This document shows positions 20,339 to 29,923 of a stretch of DNA of 64,000 nt, piece after piece. Source of the stretch: Microbacterium paraoxydans (lineage in GTDB: Bacteria; Actinomycetota; Actinomycetes; Actinomycetales; Microbacteriaceae). The DNA lies in NCBI RefSeq assembly GCF_018224615.1, contig NZ_JAGTUK010000001.1:372001-436000 (forward strand), written 5' to 3'. A program made the translations under genes and the position numbers. The notes beneath the pieces were generated by a model that saw nothing but the letters and a program-made list of their open reading frames with translations, did no database searches and was not told the origin of the DNA. Each line of letters opens with the position of its first letter. Within the stretch, counting starts at the first letter, position 1.

Positions 20339-20504
20339 AGCCCACCTACCTCATATGACGACGCAAGAACCCCGTCTGACTACTATATCTCACAAGAGGA
20401 TCCTCGCTTCGTTAAGCACGGGGCCGCGTCGGGAGAGGCGCCCACGCATGAGATGCCTGAACTCGCGCGATCACGAGCCGACGCGCACGCGGGCCCGGGT
20501 GAAC

Positions 20505-22571
20505 TCACTCCTCGGACGGGGGACCGGCGGGGCGATGGGCGCGACGGCCGGACACCACGACCGGGCGACCGGCGCGCTCCTGGCCGGGCAGCGGCCGCGA
20601 GCGGCGACCGTAGATGAGCTCGGACGAGTCGAGCAGCCACGGCACCAGCGTGATCGAGACCCCGTGCACGAGCATGAGCTGGTTGGCGAGGCGCTTCGCG
20701 CGGCGGTTGTGCAGGAACGACTCCCACCAGTGGCCGACGATGTATTGCGGCAGGTAGACCGTGACGACCGAGGAGCCGTGCTTCTCGCGGTACTGACGGA
20801 TGAACTGGGTCACCGGCTGCGCGAACGAGCGGTACGGCGACTCGACGATCACGAGCGGCACGGGCACGAGGTGCTCGGCCCACTCCCGCTGCAGCGCCGC
20901 CGCGTCCTCCGCGGACACGGCCACGTGCACCGCGAGCGTCTTGTCGTGCTTCGCGGCGATCGCGTAGTCGATGGCCTTCATCACGGGCTTCTGCAGGTGG
21001 TTGACCAGCACGATCGCGACGTCGCCCGACGCGCCGAACCGGGTCGTGTCGTCGATCGCGATCTCGTGCTCCACGTCGCGGTAGTAGCGCTTGACGCCGA
21101 TCATCAGGAACGCCAGCACCGGGATCGCGAAGAACACCAGGTAGGCGCCGTGCGTGAACTTCGTGATCGTCACGATCACCAGCACGAGCACGGTCAGCGT
21201 GGCGCCGGCCGAGTTGATCAGCAGCCCGACGCGGGCCGAGCGGCGGTCGGTCGCGGCGGCGGCGTCACGCGATGCCGCCGCCGGTTCTCGCAGCACGCGC
21301 CGCCAGTGGCGCACCATGCCGATCTGCCCGAGTGAGAACGATACGAACACGCCGATGATGTACAGCTGGATCAGTGTGGTGAGACGCGCCTGGAACACCA
21401 CCAGCACCGCGATCGCGGCGATACCCAGCAGGATCATGCCGTTCGAGAACACCAGTCGGTCGCCGCGCGTGTTGAGCGACTTGGGGGCGTAGCCGTCGCG
21501 CGCGAGCACCGCGCCCAGCAGCGGGAAGCCGTTGAAGGCCGTGTTGGCCGCGAGCAGCAGCACGCACGCGGTCGCCGCCTGCACGATGAAGAACGGGATG
21601 CTGCCGCCGCCGAACGTCGCGGCGGCGATCTGCGCCATCAGGCTCGGCTGCGGCGTGGTGCAGTCGAAGCCGATCAGGTCGCACGGGTTCTCGGCGTAGT
21701 GCACGCCCGTGATGAGCGCGAGCGCGGTGAGGCCGGAGAACAGGCAGATCGCGATGGTGCCCATGAGCACGAGCGTCGACTGCGCGTTGCGCACCTTGGG
21801 CGCCCGGAACGCGGGGACGCCGTTCGACACGGCCTCCACTCCGGTCAGGGCGGAGCAGCCGCTGGAGAACGCGCGCAGGATGAGCAGGATCACGGCGGCC
21901 TGGCTCAGGTTCTCCGCCTGCACGGAGAACTCCGCGCTCGACGCGACCGGGGCGTCGCCGAGGAAGGTGCGGATCAAGCCGGTCACGATCATGATGCCGA
22001 CCGACCCGATGAAGACGTAGGTCGGGATCGCGAACACGAGCGACGCCTCACGCACCCCGCGCAGGTTCACGATGATGATCAGGATCACGAACCCGACCGC
22101 GAGCTCCACCCGGAACGGATCGAGTCCGGGCACGGCGGAGATGATGTTGTCGACGCCGGATGCGACGGACACCGCCACGGTCAGCACGTAGTCGACCAGC
22201 AGGGCTGCCGCGACGATCACCCCGGGGATCTCGCCGAGGTTCTTCGAGGCGACCTCGTAGTCGCCACCGCCCGAGGGGTACGCCTTGATGAGCTGCCGGT
22301 AGCTGAGCACCACCACGAACAGCAGCACGACGACGGCGATAGCGACGAGAGGCGTGAACGACAGGAACGTGAGTCCGCCGATCAGCAGGATCATCACGAG
22401 CTCCTGCGGCGCATAGGCCACCGAGCTCAGCGCGTCGGAGGCGAAGATCGGCAGCGCCATGCGCTTCGGGAGCAGCTGCTCGTCGACCTGTTCGCTCGTC
22501 AGCGGGTCGCCGATGAGGATGCGTTTGGCGAGCGGAGGCGCGTCCGTGCCGTGGCGGGTTTCTTCTGACAC
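20505..22571 (-). CDS. APC superfamily permease, KimA-like potassium transporter
   Basis: 688-residue transporter. After a short cytoplasmic N-terminus with KRILIGDPLTSEQVDEQLLP come about twelve helices, starting MALPIFASDALSSVAYAPQE, and then a soluble domain of about 190 residues. The LIGxPL...LSSDALSSVAYG pattern is that of B. subtilis KimA (YdaO), a potassium importer of the APC family, although such proteins are often called amino acid permeases. The start GTG 22571 follows TAGTCT by eight bases. Three tandem motifs like the one before kdp lie just upstream, consistent with potassium transport. Confidence 0.8.
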   Translation of the reverse strand: MSEETRHGTDAPPLAKRILIGDPLTSEQVDEQLLPKRMALPIFASDALSSVAYAPQELVMILLIGGLTFLSFTPLVAIAVVVLLFVVVLSYRQLIKAYPSGGGDYEVASKNLGEIPGVIVAAALLVDYVLTVAVSVASGVDNIISAVPGLDPFRVELAVGFVILIIIVNLRGVREASLVFAIPTYVFIGSVGIMIVTGLIRTFLGDAPVASSAEFSVQAENLSQAAVILLILRAFSSGCSALTGVEAVSNGVPAFRAPKVRNAQSTLVLMGTIAICLFSGLTALALITGVHYAENPCDLIGFDCTTPQPSLMAQIAAATFGGGSIPFFIVQAATACVLLLAANTAFNGFPLLGAVLARDGYAPKSLNTRGDRLVFSNGMILLGIAAIAVLVVFQARLTTLIQLYIIGVFVSFSLGQIGMVRHWRRVLREPAAASRDAAAATDRRSARVGLLINSAGATLTVLVLVIVTITKFTHGAYLVFFAIPVLAFLMIGVKRYYRDVEHEIAIDDTTRFGASGDVAIVLVNHLQKPVMKAIDYAIAAKHDKTLAVHVAVSAEDAAALQREWAEHLVPVPLVIVESPYRSFAQPVTQFIRQYREKHGSSVVTVYLPQYIVGHWWESFLHNRRAKRLANQLMLVHGVSITLVPWLLDSSELIYGRRSRPLPGQERAGRPVVVSGRRAHRPAGPPSEE

Positions 22572-22601
22572 GTCCGGCGAGACTACGCCCGCGCCGCGCC
22601 C

Positions 22602-22663
22602 CCTCACAAGATCCTTACGGAATCCCTACGGGGGGCCTGCGCACCCTCACGGAATCCTTACGG
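22602..22663. promoter_or_regulatory. Tandem 11-bp repeats, candidate KdpE boxes
   Basis: Two copies of a 6-5-6 motif, TTACGG-AATCC-CTACGG (22615-22631) and TCACGG-AATCC-TTACGG (22647-22663), 32 bp apart, plus a degenerate half-site CCTCACAA (22602-22609). The first copy ends 44 bases upstream of the APC permease start. The kdp operon has the same motif at the same place. The VanZ gene on the other side could also be affected. Confidence 0.65.
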
Positions 22664-22684
22664 CCGGCGAGTAGAGTTTTACTC

Positions 22685-23794
22685 ATGGGGGAACAGGTCG
22701 TTCTGGGTGTCATCGCGATCGCGATCGGAGTGGCCTTCGGCTTCGTGCTGTTCGTGCCGTTCGTCGCGATCAGCTATCGCCGGCGGGGGCGGCTCAGCCT
22801 CGGGCGGACGATGCTGTGGCTCGCGGCGCTCATCTACTTCTGGGCGATCTGGACCTACACGCTGCTGCCTCTGCCCGACCCGGACGCGATCCGCTGCGTC
22901 GGCGCGATCACCGACCCCATGTCGGTCGTCTACGAGCTCCAGCGCGCGTTCGCATCTTCCAGCCCGCTGCGACACCCCGCGTTCCTGCAGCTCGCGTTCA
23001 ACGTGCTGCTGTTCCTGCCGCTCGGGGTGTTCGTGCGGGTGCTCGCCGGTCGCGGAGTCGTGGTCGCCCTGCTCGCCGGGTTCGGGCTCTCCCTGCTGGT
23101 GGAGGTGACGCAGCTCACGGGCGTGTGGGGCCTGTACCCGTGCGCCTACCGGTTCTTCGACGTGGGCGACCTCATGACCAACACGACCGGTGCCGTGCTG
23201 GGGTGCGTGCTGGCGCTCGTGGTGCCGCGCACGCTGCGGGGCTCGCGAGCCTCCGCAGACGCGGATCAGCCGCGGCCGGTCACCCGGGGGCGCCGCGCGC
23301 TCGCGATGCTGTGCGACGGCCTGGCGTTCTTTTTCGTGAGCGCGGCCGTCGGTGTCGCCGTGCAGCTGTGGCTCGCGTACGTCGTGAACGACGTGGCGGC
23401 GATGCAGGAGGGCGCGCTGTCGGACGTCCTGAGCACGGCCGTGGCGGCGGGCCTGTGGCTGGTGCTGATCCTCGTCACGGGGCGCTCGGTCGGCGACGTG
23501 GCGGTGCAGCTGCGCTACACCGGCTCGCGCCTGCCCGTGATGCTCGCCCGGCTCCTGCGGTGGGCAGGAGGCATCGGCGGGATCGGCGCGCTCGCCCTGC
23601 TCGGCTTCCCGTTCGACCTGATCTCGTCGGTGCTGTACCCCGTGGCCGTGGTGCTGTTGTTCACCACCCGCCACGGCCGCGGGCTTCCCGGGCTCCTCTC
23701 CGGACAGGACCTGGAGGACGCTCGCGGGCGGCCGGAGCCGTCGCCCACGGGTGACCGTGAAAATCCACAGGGGTTTCCGATCACGGATCGATAA
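22685..23794 (+). CDS. VanZ-like membrane protein with C-terminal RDD-like domain
   Basis: 369 residues. The N-terminal half is VanZ-like: a helix pair around IYFWAIWTYTLLPLPDP, then FNVLLFLPLGVFVRVL, GFGLSLLVEVTQL and RFFDVGDLMTNTTGAVLG, the conserved motif block. The second half (from about residue 205: RRALAMLCDGLAFFFVS ... GRSVGDVAVQLRYTG) resembles an RDD domain. VanZ proteins are membrane proteins sometimes linked to glycopeptide tolerance; here the role is unknown. The start is leaderless in form: TAGAGT (22672-22677), seven bases, ATG. Confidence 0.84.
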   Translation: MGEQVVLGVIAIAIGVAFGFVLFVPFVAISYRRRGRLSLGRTMLWLAALIYFWAIWTYTLLPLPDPDAIRCVGAITDPMSVVYELQRAFASSSPLRHPAFLQLAFNVLLFLPLGVFVRVLAGRGVVVALLAGFGLSLLVEVTQLTGVWGLYPCAYRFFDVGDLMTNTTGAVLGCVLALVVPRTLRGSRASADADQPRPVTRGRRALAMLCDGLAFFFVSAAVGVAVQLWLAYVVNDVAAMQEGALSDVLSTAVAAGLWLVLILVTGRSVGDVAVQLRYTGSRLPVMLARLLRWAGGIGGIGALALLGFPFDLISSVLYPVAVVLLFTTRHGRGLPGLLSGQDLEDARGRPEPSPTGDRENPQGFPITDR

Positions 23795-23804
23795 CGTCGA
23801 TCCC

Positions 23805-24509
23805 ATGAGCGTGATCCCGGTCGACGAGGCCATGATCAGCGAGGCCAAGGAGCTCCGCGATCAGCTGCAGCGATTCCTGCGCGAGTACGAGTTCGGCATG
23901 CGGGAGGTGGAGACCAAGATCTCGATCCTGCGCGACGAGTTCACGCACGACCACGCGTACAACCCGATCGAGCACGTGAAGAGCCGCCTGAAGTCACCGG
24001 ACAGCATCGTGGAGAAGCTGGCACGCAAGGGCATCGACGAGCCCGACTTCGACCGCATCCGCGCCGAGATCACCGACATCGCCGGGGTGCGGGTCACGTG
24101 CAGCTTCGTGGCCGACGTGTACCGCCTGTTCGACCTGCTCACCGCGCAGGACGACGTGACGGTGCGCACCGTGAAGGACTACATCGCGCAGCCGAAGGCG
24201 AACGGCTACAAGAGCCTGCACGCCATCATCGAGGTGCCCGTGTTCCTCTCGACCGGTGCGCTCTCGGTGCCGGTCGAGGTGCAGTTCCGCACCATCGCGA
24301 TGGATTTCTGGGCGAGCCTGGAGCACAAGATCTACTACAAGTTCTCCAACCAGGTGCCCTCGCACCTCGTGCAGAGCCTCACCGACGCCGCCGATGCGGC
24401 CGCCGAGCTCGACAGCCGCATGGAGCGGCTGCACCGCGAGGCACACGGCGTGCCGCGGCGGCAGCTTCCCCCGCCGCCCCCGCCGTCGCCCCGCGTCGTC
24501 GGCGTCTGA
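23805..24509 (+). CDS. Small alarmone synthetase, (p)ppGpp synthetase RelQ/YjbM type
   Basis: 234-residue single-domain RelA/SpoT nucleotidyltransferase without hydrolase, TGS or ACT domains. Recognisable are HVKSRLKSPDSIVEKLARKG, DIAGVRVTCSFVADVYRLFD, DYIAQPKANGYKSLHAII and VEVQFRTIAMDFWASLEHKIYYK, covering the nucleotide-binding and catalytic motifs. It transfers pyrophosphate from ATP to GDP/GTP, adding stress-induced (p)ppGpp to that of the long Rel enzyme. The C-terminus is a Pro-rich tail (PPPPPPSP). The start follows TAACGT by seven bases (leaderless). Confidence 0.92.
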   Translation: MSVIPVDEAMISEAKELRDQLQRFLREYEFGMREVETKISILRDEFTHDHAYNPIEHVKSRLKSPDSIVEKLARKGIDEPDFDRIRAEITDIAGVRVTCSFVADVYRLFDLLTAQDDVTVRTVKDYIAQPKANGYKSLHAIIEVPVFLSTGALSVPVEVQFRTIAMDFWASLEHKIYYKFSNQVPSHLVQSLTDAADAAAELDSRMERLHREAHGVPRRQLPPPPPPSPRVVGV

Positions 24510-24515
24510 CCGGGG

Positions 24516-25754
24516 TCAGCCGAGGAACTCGCGCGCCGCGGCCGACATCGCCGTGACGCCCACCTCGATCGTGGGGTGGATCTCCGGCGCGAAGAACGGC
24601 GAGTGGTTGGTGGGGATGTCCTGTTCCAGCCGACCGGCCGCGAGCGCCTCGGCGAACCGGGCCGGATCGACACCGCCCCAGAACCAGAACACGAGCGGCA
24701 CCCCCGCGTCGCGCGCGAACCACGAGACGTCCTCGCTGCCGGTGAACATGCCGGGGTCGATCACCGCCGTCTCGCCGAGCGCGCGCTGCAACGCCGCCGT
24801 GACGCGCGCGGTCGCGTCCTCGTCGTTGATCGTGGCGGGCAGGGTGTGGTCGGTGCGGATCTCCGGCTCCCGCTCCGCCCCCGACGCGGTGGCCTCGGCG
24901 CGCACGATGCGCTCGACGCTCGCGAGCACCTTCTCGCGCACTTCGTCGTTCGGGTAGCGCAGGCTCAGCTCGAGCTTCGCCTCGGCCGGGATGATGTTGT
25001 TCTTGAGTCCCGCGTGGATCGAACCGACCGTGACCACGGCCACGCCCTGCGGGTCGATCTCGCGCGACACGATGGTCTGCAGGCGCATGACGGTCGCGGC
25101 CGCCATCACCACGGGGTCGATCGTGGCGTGCGGCCGGGAGCCGTGGCCGCCGCGGCCGTGGAGGGTGACCGTGAGCCCGTCCGAGGCCGCCATCTGCGTG
25201 CCGCTGCGCACCCCGATCACGCCAGCGGGGAGCGGGGTCACGTGCTGGCCGAGGACCACGTCGGGCTTCGGGTACCGCGCGAGCAGGCCGTCGTCGAGCA
25301 TGGCCCTGGCGCCGGCGCCGTACTCCTCCGCGGGCTGGATGAGCACCACGAGCGTGCCCGACCACTGCTCGCGCTCGGCCACGAGCTTCTCGACCGCGCC
25401 GATCATCGCGGTCACGTGCATGTCGTGTCCGCACGCGTGCATGACCGGCACGGTGGTGCCGGACGGGTCGACGCCCTTGGCGGTGCTGGCGTATGCGCGG
25501 CCGGTCTGCTCCTCCACCGGAAGGGCGTCCATGTCGGCGCGGATCCACACCACGGGGCCGTCGCCGGCGGTCTCCGAGCTCGACGAAGGGTTGCGCAGTA
25601 CGCCGACCACGCCCGTCACGCCCACCCCCTCCTCGACGTCGAGCCCGAGGTCGCGCAGGTGCTGGGCGGCGATGCCCGCGGTGCGCGTCTCCTGGAAGGA
25701 GAGCTCGGGGTGCTGGTGCAGGTCGATGTAGAGCGCTTCGAGGTCGATGGCCAT
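24516..25754 (-). CDS. M20 family metallo-amidohydrolase (IAA-amino acid hydrolase type)
   Basis: 412-residue M20D-type peptidase. Metal-site motifs are visible: HQHPELSFQE at the start, MHACGHDMHVT with the metal-binding Cys-Gly-His, QPAEEYGAGA with the catalytic Glu pair, and the C-terminal NHSPFFAPE histidine. The lid domain contains GRGGHGSRPHATIDPV. Relatives cleave N-acyl amino acids such as hippurate or indole-acetyl conjugates. The start is leaderless in form (TAGGCT, six bases, ATG). The downstream position of the tetR gene 20 bases away on the same strand allows a shared transcript. Confidence 0.92.
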   Translation of the reverse strand: MAIDLEALYIDLHQHPELSFQETRTAGIAAQHLRDLGLDVEEGVGVTGVVGVLRNPSSSSETAGDGPVVWIRADMDALPVEEQTGRAYASTAKGVDPSGTTVPVMHACGHDMHVTAMIGAVEKLVAEREQWSGTLVVLIQPAEEYGAGARAMLDDGLLARYPKPDVVLGQHVTPLPAGVIGVRSGTQMAASDGLTVTLHGRGGHGSRPHATIDPVVMAAATVMRLQTIVSREIDPQGVAVVTVGSIHAGLKNNIIPAEAKLELSLRYPNDEVREKVLASVERIVRAEATASGAEREPEIRTDHTLPATINDEDATARVTAALQRALGETAVIDPGMFTGSEDVSWFARDAGVPLVFWFWGGVDPARFAEALAAGRLEQDIPTNHSPFFAPEIHPTIEVGVTAMSAAAREFLG

Positions 25755-25774
25755 GGGCCGAGCCTAGCCCGCGG

Positions 25775-26419
25775 TCACTCCCGGGCGTAGGACTCGAGCG
25801 CCGGTCCGGGGTGCAGCACGCCGTTCACGATCGCGCGGATCGCGAAGGCGCTCGCGTCGCCCAGCTCCACGGCGTCGGGATGCAGCAGCCACTGCAGCTG
25901 CAGGCCGTCCATGACGGCGAGGATCGCGGCCGAGGCGGCGGCGATCGTGTCGGGCTCGGTCACGCCCTCCTGTGCGCACAGCTCGCCGAACGCCGCGGCG
26001 ACCTCGCGCCGCAGCGTCGTGTAGCGATCCTCGAAGTACGGGCGTGACGGGTGGTCGTCGGTGACCGACTCGGCCGACAGCACCGTGTAGGCCTGCACGA
26101 TGCCGGGGCGCTTCTCGTTCGTGAACGCCGTGCGCACCAGGTGCAGGAACAGCTCGGGCCCGTCGGGGATGTGCTTCTGGGCGAGCCCGGCGACGTCGTC
26201 CTGATCCCGGTAGGCGAGCACTTCGAGCAGCAGCTTCTGCTTCGAACCGAAGTGGTGCAGCACTCCGGCGTGGGTGATGCCGACCTGCTCGGCGACGTCG
26301 GCGAGGGTGCCGTTGGTGGAGCCCTTGTTGCCGAAGATCTCGATAGCCGCCTTGAGGATCTGCTCGCGCTTCTCCCTGGTCGCCGGACGCACTCGCACCG
26401 TCTGCTCGCTGTCCGCCAT
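25775..26419 (-). CDS. TetR family regulator of the adjacent ABC importer
   Basis: 214 residues: TetR helix-turn-helix at about 18-60 (KREQILKAAIEIFGNKGSTNGTLADVAEQVGITHAGVLHHFGSK) and a helical effector domain. The start ATG 26419 has GAGAGGAG; further upstream codons lack a ribosome site. It is divergent from the Dpp-type importer operon. A long inverted repeat (26480-26509) in the shared promoter region is its likely operator, making it the probable regulator of beta-glucoside uptake here. Confidence 0.9.
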   Translation of the reverse strand: MADSEQTVRVRPATREKREQILKAAIEIFGNKGSTNGTLADVAEQVGITHAGVLHHFGSKQKLLLEVLAYRDQDDVAGLAQKHIPDGPELFLHLVRTAFTNEKRPGIVQAYTVLSAESVTDDHPSRPYFEDRYTTLRREVAAAFGELCAQEGVTEPDTIAAASAAILAVMDGLQLQWLLHPDAVELGDASAFAIRAIVNGVLHPGPALESYARE

Positions 26420-26479
26420 GGCGGCTCCTCTCGTGATCCCGCTCCGCTTGCCAACTAACTTACTCCCCGGTAACCTCAC

Positions 26480-26509
26480 GATTGCTTACTTTCTCGACAG
26501 TAAGCAATC
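26480..26509. promoter_or_regulatory. Operator: 11-8-11 inverted repeat
   Basis: Perfect arms GATTGCTTACT and AGTAAGCAATC around TTCTCGAC, placed between the divergent tetR and binding-protein genes. A smaller TTAC...GTAA repeat lies just beside it (26460-26473). Most likely the TetR binding site. Confidence 0.78.
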
Positions 26510-26575
26510 ACGATCCCTGCCGGGCTCCCATCCCCCCGGCGACCCTGCACAATGACCCGTGCCCAAGGAGAAGCA

Positions 26576-28237
26576 ATGAAGCTCAGAACGTCTCTGATCG
26601 CGGCCACCGCGATCACCGCACTCGGCATCTCGGCCCTCGCCGGATGCTCGTCCGGGGGATCCGACGACGCCGCAGCCGGTGGTGCCGCCCTCACCATCGC
26701 CAAGCCGGACGGCGCCATCACCACCGAGTCGAACAACCCGTTCGTCGGCGACTCCGCGGCGTCGAAGTACGGCTACGCCAAGGTCGTGTTCGAGACCCTG
26801 GCCCTGGTGAACCAGACCGGCGACCGCGGGGTCACGCCGTGGCTCGCCGAGAGCCTCGAGTGGAACGACGACTACACGCAGCTCACCGTCGTCCCCCGCG
26901 AGGGCGTCACCTGGAGCGACGGCGAGCCCTTCACCGCCGACGACATCGTCTTCTCCTTCGAGACCGCCTCGATCCCCGCCCTCGACACCGCCGGCCTCAA
27001 GTTCGAGGGCGCCCAGGTCGACGGCGACAAGGTCGTGCTGAACTTCGGCGACTCCAAGTACGTCAACCAGGCGCGCGTGCTCCACGTGCCGATCGTGCCC
27101 AAGCACATCTGGGAGAACTTCGACGACCCGGCCACCGACCCCGTCAAGGGCGACGACCTCGTCGGCACCGGCCCCTACGCGATGGCGAACTGGTCGACCG
27201 AGTCGGTCACGCTCGACGCGCGCGACGACTACTGGGGCGGCGACCTCGCCGTGCCCGAGCTGCACTACGTCTCCTACGGCGACAACACCGCCCTCACCAC
27301 GGCCCTCGCCAACGGCGACGCCGACTGGGCGCAGGCGTTCATCCCGCAGATCGAGGAGCAGTTCCTCTCGGTCGACCCCGAGCACAACAAGTTCCTCGCC
27401 TCCCCGACCACCGGCTCCGCCACGCTGTTCATGAACCTGCAGCAGAAGCCGTTCGACGACCCGGCCTTCCGTCAGGCGCTCGCCTGGGTGATCGACCGCG
27501 ACGCCTACGTCGACATCGCCCGCGAGGGCGCCAGCGAGCCGGTCTGGTCGGTCACCGGCCTGTCGTCGATCCTCGAAGACGAGATCCAGCCCGAGTTCCA
27601 GGGCGTGGACTACAAGGTCGACGCCGACAAGGCGCGCGAACTGCTCGAGACCGCCGGGTACACCTGGAAGGACGACGCGCTGATCGACCCCGACGGCACG
27701 CCCGTCTCCTTCACGCTCTCCGTCCCGTCCGGGTGGAGCGACTGGAACACCGCGCAGGAGCTCATCGCCGAAGACGTGAAGGACGGCATCGGGGCCGAGG
27801 TCAAGATCGACATGCCCGACTGGGGCGGCTGGGCCGACCCCCGCGACAACGGCACCTTCTCCGCGATCATCCACTGGCTGGAGGACAGCGGCACGGCGTA
27901 CGGCCTGTACACCTCGACCATGGACCCGCGCTGGATCTCGCCCGAGGGCAAAGCCGGCTTCAACTTCGGTCGCTTCGACGACCCGGAGGCGACCGCCGCG
28001 CTGAACACCTACGCCAACGCGTCGTCCGACGAGGAGCGCACCGCCGCCATCGACACGCTGCAGACGATCTTCTCCGAGCAGGTGCCGGCCATCCCGCTGG
28101 GCGCCCACCCGCTGCTGGGCGAGTTCAACACGCGCAACTACGTCGGCTGGCCGTCGGAGACCGACACGTACGCCTCGGCCGACCCGACGCAGCCGAACAT
28201 CGTGCAGATCCTCACGAAGCTGAAGCCCGCCGAGTAA
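26576..28237 (+). CDS. Family 5 ABC substrate-binding lipoprotein (oligosaccharide/peptide)
   Basis: 553 residues. The lipobox SALAGC places the lipid on Cys24. The SBP_bac_5 fold is recognisable by TPWLAESLEWNDDYTQLTVVPREGVTWSDGEPFTADDIVFS, GTGPYAMANWS and PAFRQALAWVIDRDA. Family 5 proteins bind peptides, but a subgroup (as in Thermotoga cbt/xlo loci) binds beta-linked oligosaccharides; the GH3 glucosidase at the end of this operon supports the sugar option. The start ATG 26576 has AAGGAG. A 15-bp stem-loop follows the gene. Confidence 0.88.
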   Translation: MKLRTSLIAATAITALGISALAGCSSGGSDDAAAGGAALTIAKPDGAITTESNNPFVGDSAASKYGYAKVVFETLALVNQTGDRGVTPWLAESLEWNDDYTQLTVVPREGVTWSDGEPFTADDIVFSFETASIPALDTAGLKFEGAQVDGDKVVLNFGDSKYVNQARVLHVPIVPKHIWENFDDPATDPVKGDDLVGTGPYAMANWSTESVTLDARDDYWGGDLAVPELHYVSYGDNTALTTALANGDADWAQAFIPQIEEQFLSVDPEHNKFLASPTTGSATLFMNLQQKPFDDPAFRQALAWVIDRDAYVDIAREGASEPVWSVTGLSSILEDEIQPEFQGVDYKVDADKARELLETAGYTWKDDALIDPDGTPVSFTLSVPSGWSDWNTAQELIAEDVKDGIGAEVKIDMPDWGGWADPRDNGTFSAIIHWLEDSGTAYGLYTSTMDPRWISPEGKAGFNFGRFDDPEATAALNTYANASSDEERTAAIDTLQTIFSEQVPAIPLGAHPLLGEFNTRNYVGWPSETDTYASADPTQPNIVQILTKLKPAE

Positions 28238-28245
28238 GCCGCAGC

Positions 28246-28280
28246 CGATCGGGGCCGGCGTCGTGCGCCGGCCCCGATCG
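28246..28280 (+). terminator. Intra-operon stem-loop after the binding-protein gene
   Basis: Perfect 15-base arms (CGATCGGGGCCGGCG and complement) with a 5-base loop TCGTG, between the binding protein and the first ATPase. Without a U-tract it is probably a partial terminator or an mRNA 3'-end stabiliser that gives more binding protein than transporter. Confidence 0.75.
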
Positions 28281-28298
28281 ATCGACGAAGGACACCCC

Positions 28299-29119
<821 letters not shown>

Positions 29120-29123
<4 letters not shown>

Positions 29124-29923
29124 GCACGCTCGAGTTCCGCGGCGTCACCAAGAGCTACACCGTGCGCGGTGCGGGCCAGATCAAGGCCCTCGACGACGTG
29201 AGCTTCACGCTCGAATCCGGTCGCACGATCGGCCTCGTCGGACAGTCCGGCAGCGGCAAGTCCACGATCGCGAAGATCCTCACCCAGCTGGAGACCCCCA
29301 CCAGCGGCGAGGTGCTGCTCGACGGCACCCCCATCCCGCGGCGCGGCAAGGGACTGCGGCGGTACCGGCAGCAGCTGCGCATGGTGTTCCAGGACCCGTT
29401 CGCCTCCCTCAACCCGTACCACTCGATCCGCTACCACCTGGAGCGGCCCATCCGCCTCGACAACGTCGTGCCCAAGAAGGACACCGACGCGGAGGTGCGA
29501 CGCCTGCTCGCGCGCGTGCGGCTCGACGCGGACGCCGTGATCGACCGCCGCCCGCACGAGCTGTCGGGCGGGCAGCGGCAGCGCGTCGCGATCGCCAGGG
29601 CCCTGGCGTCCCGGCCGTCGCTGCTCGTGGCCGACGAGCCCGTGTCGATGCTCGACGTGTCGATCCGCCTCGGCGTGCTCACCCTGCTCGCCGACCTGCA
29701 GCGCGAGGAGGGCCTCGGGGTGCTGTACATCACGCACGACCTGGCCACCGCCCGTCACTTCAGCGACGAGATCATGGTGCTCAACCAGGGCCGCGTCGTC
29801 GAGTACGGCACCGCCGACGACGTCATCCTCCGCCCCCAGAACCCGTACACCCGCGAGCTGCGTGCCGCGTCTCCCGATCCGGAGAAGCACTTCGCCGCCG
29901 CCACGAACGGAGGTGCGCGGTGA
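29120..29923 (+). CDS. Dpp/Opp-type ABC ATPase (DppF-like)
   Basis: 267 residues. Walker A GQSGSGKST is at residues 41-49, the signature LSGGQRQR and Walker B LLVADEPVSMLD, with YITHDLATARH downstream. It also shows the typical QLRMVFQDPFASLNP Q-loop. It is the second nucleotide-binding subunit of the importer. It overlaps the preceding ATPase gene and the following permease gene by four bases each. Confidence 0.93.

Noticed and set aside
20396..20405. Palindrome GAGGATCCTC upstream of the secreted-protein gene as an operator
   Set aside because: Ten bases, single copy, no adjacent regulator; expected by chance in a window of this size.
19391..20460. Mobile element or genomic island boundary around the low-GC patch
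   Set aside because: No integrase, transposase, tRNA or direct repeats; only two genes are involved, so only the base composition is noted.
20505..22571. Plain amino acid permease annotation for the APC protein
   Set aside because: The N-terminal KimA-like motif block and the kdp-type promoter motif make potassium a better hypothesis, though not proven.
22602..22663. CRISPR-like repeats
   Set aside because: Units are 11 bp, only two or three, with no spacers and no cas genes.
22571..22685. c-di-AMP riboswitch before the KimA-like gene, as in B. subtilis
   Set aside because: Only about 114 bases separate the divergent genes, the start looks leaderless, and the repeats fit protein binding sites better than a riboswitch fold.
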